The position numbers and the translations under genes were made by a program. Positions 40,701 to 62,216 of a stretch of DNA of 64,000 nt are shown here, in pieces. The DNA is from Branchiostoma floridae. Lineage: Eukaryota > Chordata > Leptocardii > Amphioxiformes > Branchiostomatidae. Positions within the stretch are counted from its first letter, which is position 1. Each line of letters starts with the position of its first letter. The notes below the pieces were generated by a model, which was not told the DNA's origin, searched no databases, and was given only the letters and a program-made list of their open reading frames with translations. The stretch spans positions 12,166,061 through 12,230,060 of the forward strand of contig NC_049995.1 in the NCBI RefSeq assembly GCF_000003815.2, in the 5' to 3' direction.

Positions 40701-43700
40701 CCTCTCTACGTCGCCTTTCAGCCCCTGCTCGAGGATCTGATGTAAATCGTCATCTAACTTCTCCCATTCCTCCTTGTTGTTCGCCCTTGGCCACTTAATT
40801 TTCTCTTTCCTCTCTGGGGCTGGTTCTTGTGGACTAGGAGTTGCCCCTGCTACTACTACTATTACTATAAGCCAGGCGGGAGTCTGGTAGAGACTATAGC
40901 ATTAACTTCCCAATGCAGCCTAGTTCGTGTAGGCCGTGTAATATTTACAATCTAGTAATTTGCAGAGCCTGTTATTTCATCCTTTTATATAGCCTGGGTA
41001 CCATCCGGATAGTAGTCGCTCCTTATAATGTTTGCTTCTGTAGAGAAGCGACTGTATATAGTGTATGATAAAAGTCGGAGCAAGAAGCGACTGTATACAG
41101 TGTATAATAAACGTCGGATCAAACTACTATCCGAATGGTACTCAGGCTTCCTTGTACAGTCTTCATGTAAGGAAAAAAAGATATTCTAAAAACTAATTTC
41201 AAATATCGAATAGATTTGTATTACTTTGTGCTTGCGTCTGGTGAATCACAGACACATACTCCACTTGTGACAAGTCACGTGAATTGCATTATCTATAAAG
41301 TGATTCATGAGGACGATTTTTGTTAAGGTTTAAGTTTTATTCATCTTTTTCAGAGTGTCGTCAAATCACTATCTCTGGATCCAGCCACTCTCAAGAGGCC
41401 GCCATGACCACCTACAGTCTGACTGACGCCATCAGTGATGACCGCCCCGTGTACTCTAGTGACACGTCACCAGACTTTCTCTACTTCTACGAACCCTTCG
41501 ATGAGTGGATGGTTGGCCCTACTGTTGGGAGCGGTTTCCGTGGTCTAACGACAGACGACATCCACCTCTACCCTGAACAGATCGAGGCTGTGTGGAAACT
41601 GTGGGACGGGAGTGCGTGGGTGCCATTTCCCAGAGTTCTAGCAGAATGCACCGGTATGCTTGGCAAGCTTTGATACTACTAAGTATTTTGTAGGATCTGC
41701 TTGGAGATTAGTTAATGACCTATCTGTTCTTCGGTGCATATTGTGTCATAACGCCTGGTCCTTTGCTGTAAGCACCTAATGAATAACTTGTCCCTAATAT
41801 GAATATCTCTAAACTTCTACAGATATCGATGACTGCGCCTCCACTCCTTGTCTGAATGGCGGAGTTTGCACCGACCAGCACAACTCCTACTCGTGCTCAT
41901 GTGCGGCTGGATGGCAAGGAGACAACTGTGAAATAAGTATATGTAAGTAAACAACCAGTAGACAACAGACGCTATCTACAGTATCTACAGCTTCATTGTG
42001 CATTGTGCAAATCCCCCTAGCTTTTTTTTTTGACAAACACAATGAACAGTTAGGCTTAACGCTTCATTCTAAGGACTGCAACCCTTTCCATTCGCGTGCA
42101 AGTCGAGTGAGCTACACAGCTGGAATTTGAACTCACGGCTTTTTGGTTCACAGGCAGGGTCACTAACAAATTGACTACGCATATTTTCAAAGTGTTCATG
42201 CAGACATATAATCAATGTGTTACTGTTGTCTTCAGAAGCATTTTTTTAGTCCATTTATGTTTCTTCCATTACATTTTTCAAACAAGCTTTACAGGTCAAC
42301 TGTGCTTCGACTCCTTGCCAACATGGCGGGGTTTGCACGGACGTGGCCGATTCGTACACCTGCACATGCACCGCTGGATGGGAAGGGAACGAGTGTGAAG
42401 TGGGTGAGTAATAACCTTTTGTCGTATACCAATGCTGTGATCAATGGGAAATGTACTTAGTCTAACAGTTGACCAATTATCTTACTTTCTGCGAACTAAA
42501 GTTTCTGCGTTATTCTTAGGCTCATTGTTGTCGAGCCGTGCAGGATATACTAGTTTCGTCTGTACTCCTATGGAAACCAACTGGCTGGTTACATTATATT
42601 GCTCTATGGACATTTTAACGAGAGACTAGTGGTATCGTTTACGTGAACTTAGAACAAGCAATGTCTAAGATAGGGCTGTATGGAGTATCAATTATGTACT
42701 TAAGCCTAGTCCAGACCTCTGGTCGATAATGTATGTATTTTAGGCTCAGTTTCCTACTACTTAATGCCTTTTCATCACTTCCACACCAGATAAGAATGAG
42801 TGTGACACAGTCATCTGCAACTCCGGCTATGAGTGCGTGAATCATCCTGGTTACTACGTCTGTCTTCCATATGGTAATATATGATTATCATCTGGAGAAA
42901 CATTTTCGGTTATTACTGCATCTCTTATGTGTTAATGATTTTAACAAACATATAAATCCATGTTTATCAAGGTAAAATCTGTGTCAAGTGAAATGTATTT
43001 TCCTCAAAGATTACGTCTGCTATGTTGGAAGCTCTTTTTTAATTAAGAATTTAACCACATGTAGATCTATTGAATTTGAAAAACATTAACTACAGGTGGT
43101 ATCTCACTGCATTTGAGGCACCGATGCGGGTGCGGTACTGCGGGGTTCGTTCACTGCGGCACTGTTGTGTTTTGGTCGATTTTCTTACAATTTAGATATT
43201 GCGTAATACGTAAAAGCATAACTTAGAAGACAACAAAATACACAAAACGTAAGAAAATTCGTTTTATATCTCTGAAATTCGTTGAGTAATCTTTTGAACC
43301 CCGCAGTGCCGCACTGGTGTCCCAAGTTCAGTGAGATACCACCTTTACCGATCTGCTTGCTGTTACGTTCCACCACTTGAAGGTTTCAACGGAACAGCGT
43401 CCACTTCTGACGAGTGCGGGATCCCCTCGATTCCGCCCGCTGCCACTGGGAAGATCCATGGAGGTGTCGAGTCGACTGCCTTCTCCTGGCCTTGGCAGGT
43501 CAGCCTTCGTCTGGTCAACGCTGGCGGGATCCACGTCTGTGGCGGCTCGCTCATCTCCGACCAGTGGGTCCTTACAGCAGCACACTGTTTGGACGAGTAA
43601 GTGCTACCTGAACTATTTTTCGAACATCCGTGAATAGGTTCATCCGGTTGGTACGTCACTGAATAAAGATACTCTTTTTACACAACCATTGCTTTATTCT

Positions 43701-45641
43701 CACCAACGTTTCGGTCAGTTCTCTGGACGATTCTAACAGGTTCACATTGTACTGCAGGGCAGGTGTCACTGCTCATAGTTCAGATGTGATCATAATGTGA
43801 ACCAATCAGAATTGCCCTGAAGAAGATGGTGGTCACCGAAACGTTGGTGAGAATAAAGCAATGGTTGTGTAAAAAGAGTCTCTTTATTCTATTTTTCAAA
43901 CAAGTGTTTGTGACTATGATTAATTAACTTAACTCTGCTTCAATATCGATGCATCAGTCCCCACGGCTAGCATTTTGATATTGAAAGGTAAGCTCTTTGT
44001 TGGGAAGTGACGGAAGTCGGAAGCAGTGTCTCTTGGTCTTAGCAAAGTGTTGGTGAGGCTCTGAATGTGTGTTACAAGAAATGAATGTAAATGAGGGCTT
44101 AACAGGAACACAAAAATCATAAAACAATACGTTATCAGCAAAGTTATCAACATCAAAATGCCGGCCGAAAAAGGATGTTGAAGATACCTGTGTCCAAACA
44201 CTATAGGGCTAATCAAATTTTCATTTTGAACTCCAGAGGGAATGAGCACACAACCCACTGGAAAGTCAAGCTCGGGCTCCACGATGTGGACGGTACGGCT
44301 GAACAGCAGAGACAAGTCATCAAGCTCATCATGCACGAGCAGTTCTCTGCCGTCCCTCACACGTACAACGACGTCGCCCTGCTGAAACTGGACCATCCCG
44401 TGACCATCACACAGAAGGTCAGCCCTATCTGCTTGCCGACCGGCCCGACGCCAATCAATACTGATTGCTACATAACCGGCTGGGGTGCCACTGCGCTCGA
44501 TTCACAAGGTGATTTTCTTAAGGTGCACTCTCACTGCACTTGCATCAAGCTTGCGTCACTGCGTCACTGTTTTGTTATTTTCTCCATTGTTTTATAATTT
44601 AGATATTGCGTAATATCTAAAAGTATGACTTAGAAGATGACAAAATACACAAAAGGTAAGGGAGGAGTCATGCAGGGTGAGAGTTTGTCGGCCTGGTTCT
44701 CACCCTGCATTACTCATTTCCAGAGTCCTTATGTAAGGTCCTCGTCGGGAATACCTGCCTTGGCTGCCGAACAAATTCTCTGCCAGTCCTGCTAAAAGAT
44801 CCTAAAAGTCTGGCTTCCAGGGTAACAGTGTACTTGTTATATTATTATCGTAAAAATATCAAACTGTTCTCCAAAACTGGGGGTCAATATAGGCGACTTC
44901 TTAAAACTTTTGACCCATTGCTGACGTCACACACGAGACAAATCACGAGTTCAGAGCAATATTAGGTCAGCAATTTGAATAATGAAACCGTATGACATTG
45001 TCAGGAGACAACAGACTGTATTGCATCGACATGCACTGCTAGTTATAGCCTGCTAAAGGGTTTTTGGGATCATCTATCTTTAACAAGATTTTTCCATATA
45101 CCACGTCTTAACTTTCTAAAGGTGACAACATAATGGCGACAACATTGCAGCAAACCCGAGTATCGATCAAGGACGACAGCTACTGTTCCGCTCATTGGAT
45201 AATCAGCTATTACCCAGAGAGCATGCTCTGTGCCGAACAAGCGGGAGTAAGTGGTTGTGAGGTATGTCGTTATACTTGTGGGGCACAAAGGGAATTTTGA
45301 GCAAAGTCTGTAAAAAAGGGACAATTCTCTTTAACTCTGATACACACATGTCATGGTGACTCTATATGAATGTGTTTGTCCAGTGAGACCGAGTGTCCAT
45401 GTGGGTCTATATGAATGTGTTGTGAGACGTTCTTATCCCATATTTCCGATGTTACGTCTGTGATTTGCAGGGAGATTCTGGAGGCCCTATGGCCTGTCCA
45501 TCTGCTGACCTGTCCACCTGGGAACTGACCGGTATAATCAGTTGGGGTGAGAATCCGTGTGGCGCCCACGTCAAACCGGGGATCTTCACCAGGGTACACA
45601 GCTTCGTGGGCTGGATCAACGACAAAATGGCCACCAACTGA
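34760..45641 (+). CDS. Secreted mosaic serine protease: MIB/HERC2-like, two modules, EGFs, chymotrypsin-like (684 aa)
   Basis: Thirteen exons: 34760-34826, 35530-35612, 36276-36408, 36661-36720, 37027-37326, 41354-41653, 41823-41936, 42287-42403, 42790-42873, 43383-43596, 44237-44508, 45122-45261, 45471-45641 (TGA). Sum 2055 nt, in frame. The first nine match the minus paralogue exon for exon in length and phase. The last four encode an S1 protease: activation site GK|IHGG at about 443/444, catalytic His487 (TAAHC), Asp536 (NDVALL), Ser631 (GDSGGP). The residue equivalent to chymotrypsin 189 is Ser (VSGCEGDSGG), which predicts chymotrypsin-like rather than trypsin-like cleavage. It should be a secreted zymogen. 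Problem: the acceptor of the third exon reads CCAC instead of CCAG, with no in-phase substitute nearby that keeps the MIB/HERC2-like segment, so the normal transcript may be impaired. Intron 5 carries a retrotransposon with an assembly gap. Confidence 0.72.
36276..36408 (+). CDS. MIB/HERC2-like exon with lost splice acceptor
   Basis: The 133-nt frame is intact and almost identical at protein level to the minus exon 30480-30612 ([20 protein letters not shown] then [12 protein letters not shown]). The NPGWW..V.W.NG..SYRMG...KYDL pattern fits the MIB/HERC2 domain, otherwise typical of intracellular ubiquitin ligases. At the 5' edge the minus copy has CACCAG before GCCGCTGAT; this copy has CGCCAC before GCCGCTGAT, so the invariant AG is gone. 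Skipping the exon would shift the frame. Confidence 0.65.
37027..37326 (+). CDS. Module 1 exon, plus copy
   Basis: 300 nt, phase 1-1. It carries [59 protein letters not shown] and a final C. It matches 29240-29539 closely. Confidence 0.78.
37975..38379. other. Assembly gap (405 N)
   Basis: Run of N inside the retrotransposon, at the expected position of its endonuclease-like region. Reading frames that cross it mean nothing. Confidence 1.
39804..39903. other. Assembly gap (100 N)
   Basis: Exactly 100 N, a conventional placeholder, inside the reverse transcriptase between the FRNISLLN and GCIEHAS motifs. The frame changes across it, so the true length is not 100. Confidence 1.
40991..41148. 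mobile_element. Fold-back MITE with internal tandem pair
   Basis: The left end AGCCTGGGTACCATCCGG is mirrored at the right end (CCGAATGGTACTCAGGCT). Inside is a tandem pair of about 39 bp starting AGAAGCGACTGTATA. It lies between the retrotransposon and the module-2 exon of the protease gene. Confidence 0.75.
41354..41653 (+). CDS. Module 2 exon, plus copy
   Basis: 300 nt, phase 1-1, with [62 protein letters not shown] and a final C. Fourteen bases into the next intron a fragment of the AAGCAGATCCTAC MITE begins (about 41667-41712). Confidence 0.78.
41823..42873 (+). CDS. EGF exons (three) of the plus mosaic gene
   Basis: Exon 41823-41936 encodes a calcium-binding-type EGF ([21 protein letters not shown]-like pattern ending CEI). 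Exon 42287-42403 encodes a second EGF ([27 protein letters not shown]). Its in-phase acceptor is AACAAG|CTTT, while a second AG eight bases later would break the frame. Exon 42790-42873 encodes a short four-Cys unit, [20 protein letters not shown]. All are phase 1-1. Confidence 0.75.
42060..42175 (-). repeat. Possible tRNA-derived SINE remnant
   Basis: On the minus strand the words GTGAGTTCAAATTCC (B-box-like) and a preceding ACCCTGCCTGTGAACC look like a degraded tRNA head. No full cloverleaf could be drawn by eye. Confidence 0.25.
43094..43344. mobile_element. Fold-back MITE, GGTGGTATCTCACTG family (251 bp)
   Basis: AGGTGGTATCTCACTG at 43094-43109 is exactly inverted at 43329-43344, with inner similarity including GTGCGG.ACTGCGGGGTTC. 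It ends only 38 bp before the first protease exon (43383). A decayed relative lies at about 44519-44660 in a later intron of the same gene (shared AATTTAGATATTGCGTAATA and ACAAAATACACAAAA). Confidence 0.8.
43383..45641 (+). CDS. Chymotrypsin-like protease domain exons
   Basis: Four exons: 43383-43596 (linker, activation site, catalytic His), 44237-44508 (catalytic Asp, GWGAT), 45122-45261 (to VSGCE) and 45471-45641 (GDSGGP to the stop). Inside the third exon, GGA is followed by GTAAGT at a codon boundary. Use of that donor would keep the frame but remove VSGCE, including the Cys that pairs in the S1 pocket. The minus paralogue has no match to any of these exons. Confidence 0.75.
43661..43889. 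mobile_element. Fold-back MITE, CAACGTTTCGGT family (229 bp)
   Basis: Inverted ends of about 60-75 bp: left GAATAAAGATACTCTTTTTA, then ACACAACCATTGC and CACCAACGTTTCGGT; the right end is the mirror image with few changes. It lies between the first two protease exons. The ACGTTTCGGT core is shared with the MITE at 27598. Confidence 0.8.
44670..44710. repeat. Perfect 13-bp hairpin
   Basis: ATGCAGGGTGAGA and TCTCACCCTGCAT are separated by 15 bp, in an intron of the protease gene right after a decayed MITE. Confidence 0.7.
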
Positions 45642-45656
45642 TCTAGCTGTTAACAC

Positions 45657-45847
45657 TTAACGCAAGTTCACCTTTGTCCGCGGGGTAACCTATATCCATT
45701 GTTTTAAAAAAACAGGGTGTGTAGGTGGGTGGTAGTTGTTAACAGCAATATACTGAAAATATTGCAATTGGAAACCAACGTCCGTCAACGTGACATCAAA
45801 AGCAACGGATATAGGTTACCCAACGGATAAAGATGAACTTGCATTAC
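45657..45847. mobile_element. TTCACC-family MITE, copy C, in 3' UTR
   Basis: TTAACGCAAGTTCACC on the left is mirrored by GATGAACTTGCATTA on the right, with the GGTAACCTATATCC block on both sides. It starts 16 bp after the protease stop codon and ends before a possible poly(A) signal (AATAAA at 45868-45873), so the 3' UTR probably consists mainly of this element. Confidence 0.7.
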
Positions 45848-45867
45848 CATCCTCTGTTGAGTTCGTG

Positions 45868-45873
45868 AATAAA
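45868..45873 (+). terminator. Candidate poly(A) signal, plus mosaic gene
   Basis: AATAAA about 227 bp after the stop codon, just past the MITE in the 3' UTR. Another AATAAA is near 46113. Confidence 0.4.
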
Positions 45874-46194
45874 AAGAAAGGAAAAACAACACATGAGATC
45901 ATTGAAGCCTTCTTGTCAGACTTGTTATTTCTATATACTTGTATAAAGAAAGTACCATCGCAGCATAGGAAAATCACATCGTAATACTGCAAGTAAACGT
46001 AGACGGTAATTTGTTAAGAAATTACTATAGTGATTTATTTTGGTAATTGAAAAACAGAATACTGTGATTTTAAATATATTTGAGACAACTGTGTAATATA
46101 GTGATATCTATGAATAAAGAATGATTTTAATAAAAAATATCACCGGTAGAACACTCAGAAACATACCTTCTCCCAACGTAGCGGTCAGCCGGTT

Positions 46195-46325
46195 TGCATG
46201 ATATGGTTTGTACGTATCACATAACATTCGTGCGTATTACACAAAGTTCGTACGTTTTCGCATAGTGATTCGTGCGTATCACAAAAGATACGTACGAATT
46301 TCATAAGGTTCGTGCAAATGCTTCG
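46195..46325. repeat. Degenerate tandem repeat, TTCGTACGTATCACA
   Basis: Five or six imperfect units of about 20-24 bp, with TTCGT(A/G)CGTATCACA or its close variants; one unit is inverted (GATACGTACGAA). It lies between the protease gene and MCM3. Confidence 0.65.
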
Positions 46326-46389
46326 GCACCCCTGGTATGCTAACTTGGCAAAAAATCATTTTACGACATTGTGAGTGTAACACGATATA

Positions 46390-47230
46390 TTTCCTAGCCT
46401 CCACCAGGCTTCCCTATCAAAAAGGGCAACGTTTAATACAGATAGAATTCGGCACACAATCGACTAGCCTGATTTAATCGCGCTTCTCAGGCCCGTCGTA
46501 ATTGCCGCGCGGGTAGGAGGCTACAAGCTCCGGATGGCGGAGTTTGCGTTACACAGACTAACAATCGACTAGGAGAGTCAGTCCACGACATTCCGGACAA
46601 TACAAACCCTGGTTGCAAAACTCCCCTGGCAAGTCATTATCCCTACTTGCCAGCGTAGTAGAGACTAATAACTTAGTATTAAATTTATTTTGAGAGCAAG
46701 ATAAAGCATGTTGAAAGTGCATGCGACTTTTTCCCGCCAAATGGGTTAAAGGCTATCAGACGATTCTATTAAAAAGGGGACAATTAAAACAAGAACAGTA
46801 TTCGGAATCCAAAAAAAGCAAATTATAAGCATCTCGTATTATACGGAAAATGCAATAACATAAAATATTAGATATGGAATATCTTACAACTGCAAATAGT
46901 TACGCAGATTATTGTCGTTTTGGGACTTAAATAAGAAATGAAATTGCGAATACGTCTACTTGTTATAATGGTACAGTCTGTTCACATGGTTTAAATGGCG
47001 CCAAGTGTTAGTATTCCTACGATAGGGGTGTCGGTAATATCTGTTATTACCTAAAGACGTTTACTCTGATATAATTGACAAATTGTTTAGTTTTGTGAAT
47101 ACATATATTGTAATATGATCTTAAAACTATGTATTAGCTAACTTATGAACAATGATACTCGAATTAAGTACAAAATCTATACTGAGGACCCCTAACCTTG
47201 CACGAGTCGCACAATCCAACTGATCAGCTG
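46390..47230. other. Intergenic DNA between protease gene and MCM3
   Basis: 46390-46680 shares internal words with the AAGCAGATCCTAC MITE family (CGACTAGCCTGATT, CACAGACTA). The rest is AT-rich with no supported gene, up to the MCM3 promoter. Confidence 0.45.
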
Positions 47231-47235
47231 ACCAG

Positions 47236-47246
47236 TTTGGCGCGAA
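47236..47246 (+). promoter_or_regulatory. E2F-type site in the MCM3 promoter
   Basis: TTTGGCGCGAA matches the E2F consensus TTTSGCGC and lies 100 bp upstream of the MCM3 start. E2F control of MCM genes at G1/S is established in animals; here it is inferred from the site alone. Confidence 0.65.
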
Positions 47247-47335
47247 GTCTGCTGGCCTTTACAGAGTCGAACTGTGCACTGTGCTAGATTTTGTGCTACG
47301 TTTCAGCTAAAAAAATCACACATTTCGAGAACAAC

Positions 47336-59688
<12,353 letters not shown>

Positions 59689-59971
59689 ATATTTAGGACG
59701 GGTCAGTCATACTCGTTTGAATTCTTGTGTTGAATTTTCAGCGCATTGGACAAAATGATGGACAACAACCAAGTCATGCTGTCGGATGAAACCATCTTCC
59801 TCATTTAAATATTCGGGATGGGTCAGTTGAACTCATTTGAATTCTTGTGATGTCTCTACATGATTATTCAGATAACATTCCAGAAGTTTCAAAAACTAAA
59901 GAATTGTAACCATCCAAAATCATGTGAGGAATTACAACCTGTTAGTTGTAAAATGTGGTGGGAAATTGTAA

Positions 59972-59977
59972 AATAAA
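59972..59977 (+). terminator. Candidate MCM3 poly(A) signal
   Basis: AATAAA 284 bp after the stop codon, beyond the duplicated segment. Confidence 0.4.
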
Positions 59978-60821
59978 ACAAGGGATACAAAAATAGAAGT
60001 TTAAGGCAGATATGAAATTCCTTCATTATTGTATGATATTGGTCAAAGCCAGGGCAAACAAACTTGGGACATGTTATTGTAGGACTTCATGTTTGACTAG
60101 TCTCACTTGTGCATGACTGTGTTTGCCTCATCCGTTTGCGTCACCTTGTTTACGTCACTGTTGTTTGCCGAGCGAGATCACTTCCAAGTCTTAACAAACT
60201 TCATTGACATGTTTTGACTCCTCTGTATTGTTCCCTACACTTTGGTACGGCAATGTTTCCGTCTGCTTCTCCCCTGGAATGTAAACATTGACTCATACTC
60301 TTCCAAAACATTTCCTAAAGCTATTTGTAGAAATCCTTTGGAGTTATAGGAGTGGAAGAAAATTCAATGTCTGTAAAAGGGGAGTATATGAATGGTTAGA
60401 TCGCTTTACTCTGACAAGCATGTACGTCCATGCACCATTCTTGGGGTGCACATTGATAGCATCACATACAGTGTATATTGTTCGCTTCGGGAAGAAAACC
60501 AGTAGTTAGCCCTATATAGCTTGTTATATTGCTAAGGATTGCATTTGTGTGGATTGTATTTTCAGATATTGTCATATTGCTACCATGGGGTCGCTTTTTT
60601 GTATTTGAATTTGGGACAGATTTCTATAAGAAAACTAGAAAGGCCGACATTTGCTTGAGAGCAAATACAGCATATTTCAGCCATCTCCCTCCCCATGCAA
60701 CAGTGTTGGAGTGTTGCAACAGTAGACAGTTCTAAAATCACCCATGTGTGAAAACGGAACACTTCTGCTTAAAAATCACTTTTACTAAGCACAGTTTAGT
60801 CCAAAAAGGAATCTTAAAAAA

Positions 60822-61360
60822 ATACCCCGTGCAAGAATGGACTCTTTCAGTGCACCCCATTGGAGTTTTCACAATAGACCAGTCTAGAAATGCTCCCGCT
60901 GAAAACATGGCCTTTGAATCAGAAACCCAGTTCAAAATTAGACTCAGCAAAAGAGTCCCCCCGTGCATGAAAAGGTAAAATAGACCAGTCTAAAAACACT
61001 TCAATCTGCTAGAAATAAAATTTTGAATCATCACCCATCCATCCTGAATTTGAAAAAATCCCCCTCCGTCCAAGAATGGACACTTCCTGTGATACCCCTA
61101 TGTAAAATGGACCAGTGCAAAAATACATCCTCTAAAATAGGACCTTGACATAGTCATGGAAGTCCAAAAATTATTCCTTTTGTAAAAATGCCCCCCCTCC
61201 GTGCAAGAATGGACTATTCCATCATATCCCATGTAAAATTGCAAAATAGACCAGTCCAAAAATACTCCCACTAAAAGACTTTACATAATCATTGGTCCAA
61301 ATATGAATTTAAAAATAAAAATTAACCCCTCCGTGCAGGAATGGACTCTTCCAGATATAT
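60822..61360. repeat. Degenerate tandem array, ~106-135 bp units
   Basis: Five units marked by CCGTGCAAGAATGGACTC-like words near 60826, 60961, 61067, 61199 and 61333, most also with AGACCAGTCCAAAAATACTCCC-like words. No coding content. Confidence 0.65.
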
Positions 61361-61479
61361 ACAGGCTCGCTGATTGGCTGCCGTAACCTACTCAGAATAT
61401 TAAATCAACCTACACGAAAGGTTGCCAAATAGGTCTTGTATAGACATGTACACGTGCAGATTGCAGGTGGAGGGTCAAC

Positions 61480-62040
61480 GACCTTGAGGTCATTGACCTC
61501 TCTGGCCATTTGAAAATGACCACAAAATCCCAAAATATATCATTTTGAAGTGGTTTATGCCAAAAATTATACATAGGTCATTTGGATAAATATCAAGAGC
61601 ACCCCTTTACCAAATTTCAGGTCATTTGGTTGTGAAACGGGGGTACAGGAGCCAAAAATGTCCTATTTTTGACAAAAAATGGCCAAAAAATCGCAAAATT
61701 AAGCATTTTGTTGTACTGTATGCCCAAATTGTTGTTGAATCCATGTGCGCATATGTAAAGGGCACTCCTATACAAAAATTTAGGTCATTTGGTTGTGAAA
61801 CGAGGGTACAGGAGCCAAAAATATCCTTTTTTGTAAAAAAAATGACCAAAAGTCACAAAATTAAGCAATTTCTTGTACCATATTCCAAAACTGTTATTGA
61901 ATCTATGTGGGCATATTATTAAAGCATCTCTTTACCAAATTTTAGGTCATTCGACTGTAATACCAGGGTACAGGGAGCCAAAATATACATAAAAATTGCC
62001 AAAAACCTCAATAAAATCATTTTAAAGGCAGATATGAAAA
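61480..62040. repeat. Tandem array, ~162-bp unit
   Basis: Units marked by AGGTCATTTGGTTGTGAAAC at 61619, 61782 and (diverged) 61944, so a spacing of 163 and 162 bp. Each unit also has GGGTACAGGAGCCAAAAAT and a TTGTACC or TTGTACT block. About three and a half copies. Confidence 0.8.
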
Positions 62041-62179
62041 AAATGAAAAAAACGTCTAAGGGTATTAGCCCACTCTACCTTTGTGCGAAATTTCAAGTCA
62101 TTCGGTCCAGGAACGACAGAGATAACGTGTTCCGAAGATTTGACAGGAGAAAGAAGAAAGAAGAAACATTACGAATACA

Positions 62180-62216
62180 ATATATTTCACCATACCTATG
62201 GTATGGCTGAAATATA
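62180..62216. repeat. Hairpin ATATTTCACCATACC / GGTATGGCTGAAATAT
   Basis: A near-perfect inverted repeat at the end of the 162-bp array, after an AGAAGAAAGAAGAAAC stretch. It looks like the terminal structure of a repeat family. Confidence 0.6.

Larger units (their letters stand above)
37716..40905 (-). mobile_element. Non-LTR retrotransposon with reverse transcriptase
   Basis: The minus strand reads as one long coding region broken only by two N gaps. N-terminal part (frame open from about 40905): a basic Arg/Lys-rich stretch, then RT motifs [19 protein letters not shown] and [12 protein letters not shown]. After the 100-N gap come [12 protein letters not shown], a catalytic [11 protein letters not shown] block, [12 protein letters not shown] and FMDDV (the YxDD-type site). 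A C-terminal part follows to about 38398; the 405-N gap then hides a segment, and the frame resumes with [20 protein letters not shown] and [10 protein letters not shown] before a stop near 37716. Related elements carry a restriction-like endonuclease in the region hidden by the gap, so an R2/Hero/NeSL-like type is my inference, not proven. It sits antisense in intron 5 of the protease gene; about 250 bp of likely 3' UTR extends below 37716. Confidence 0.8.
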
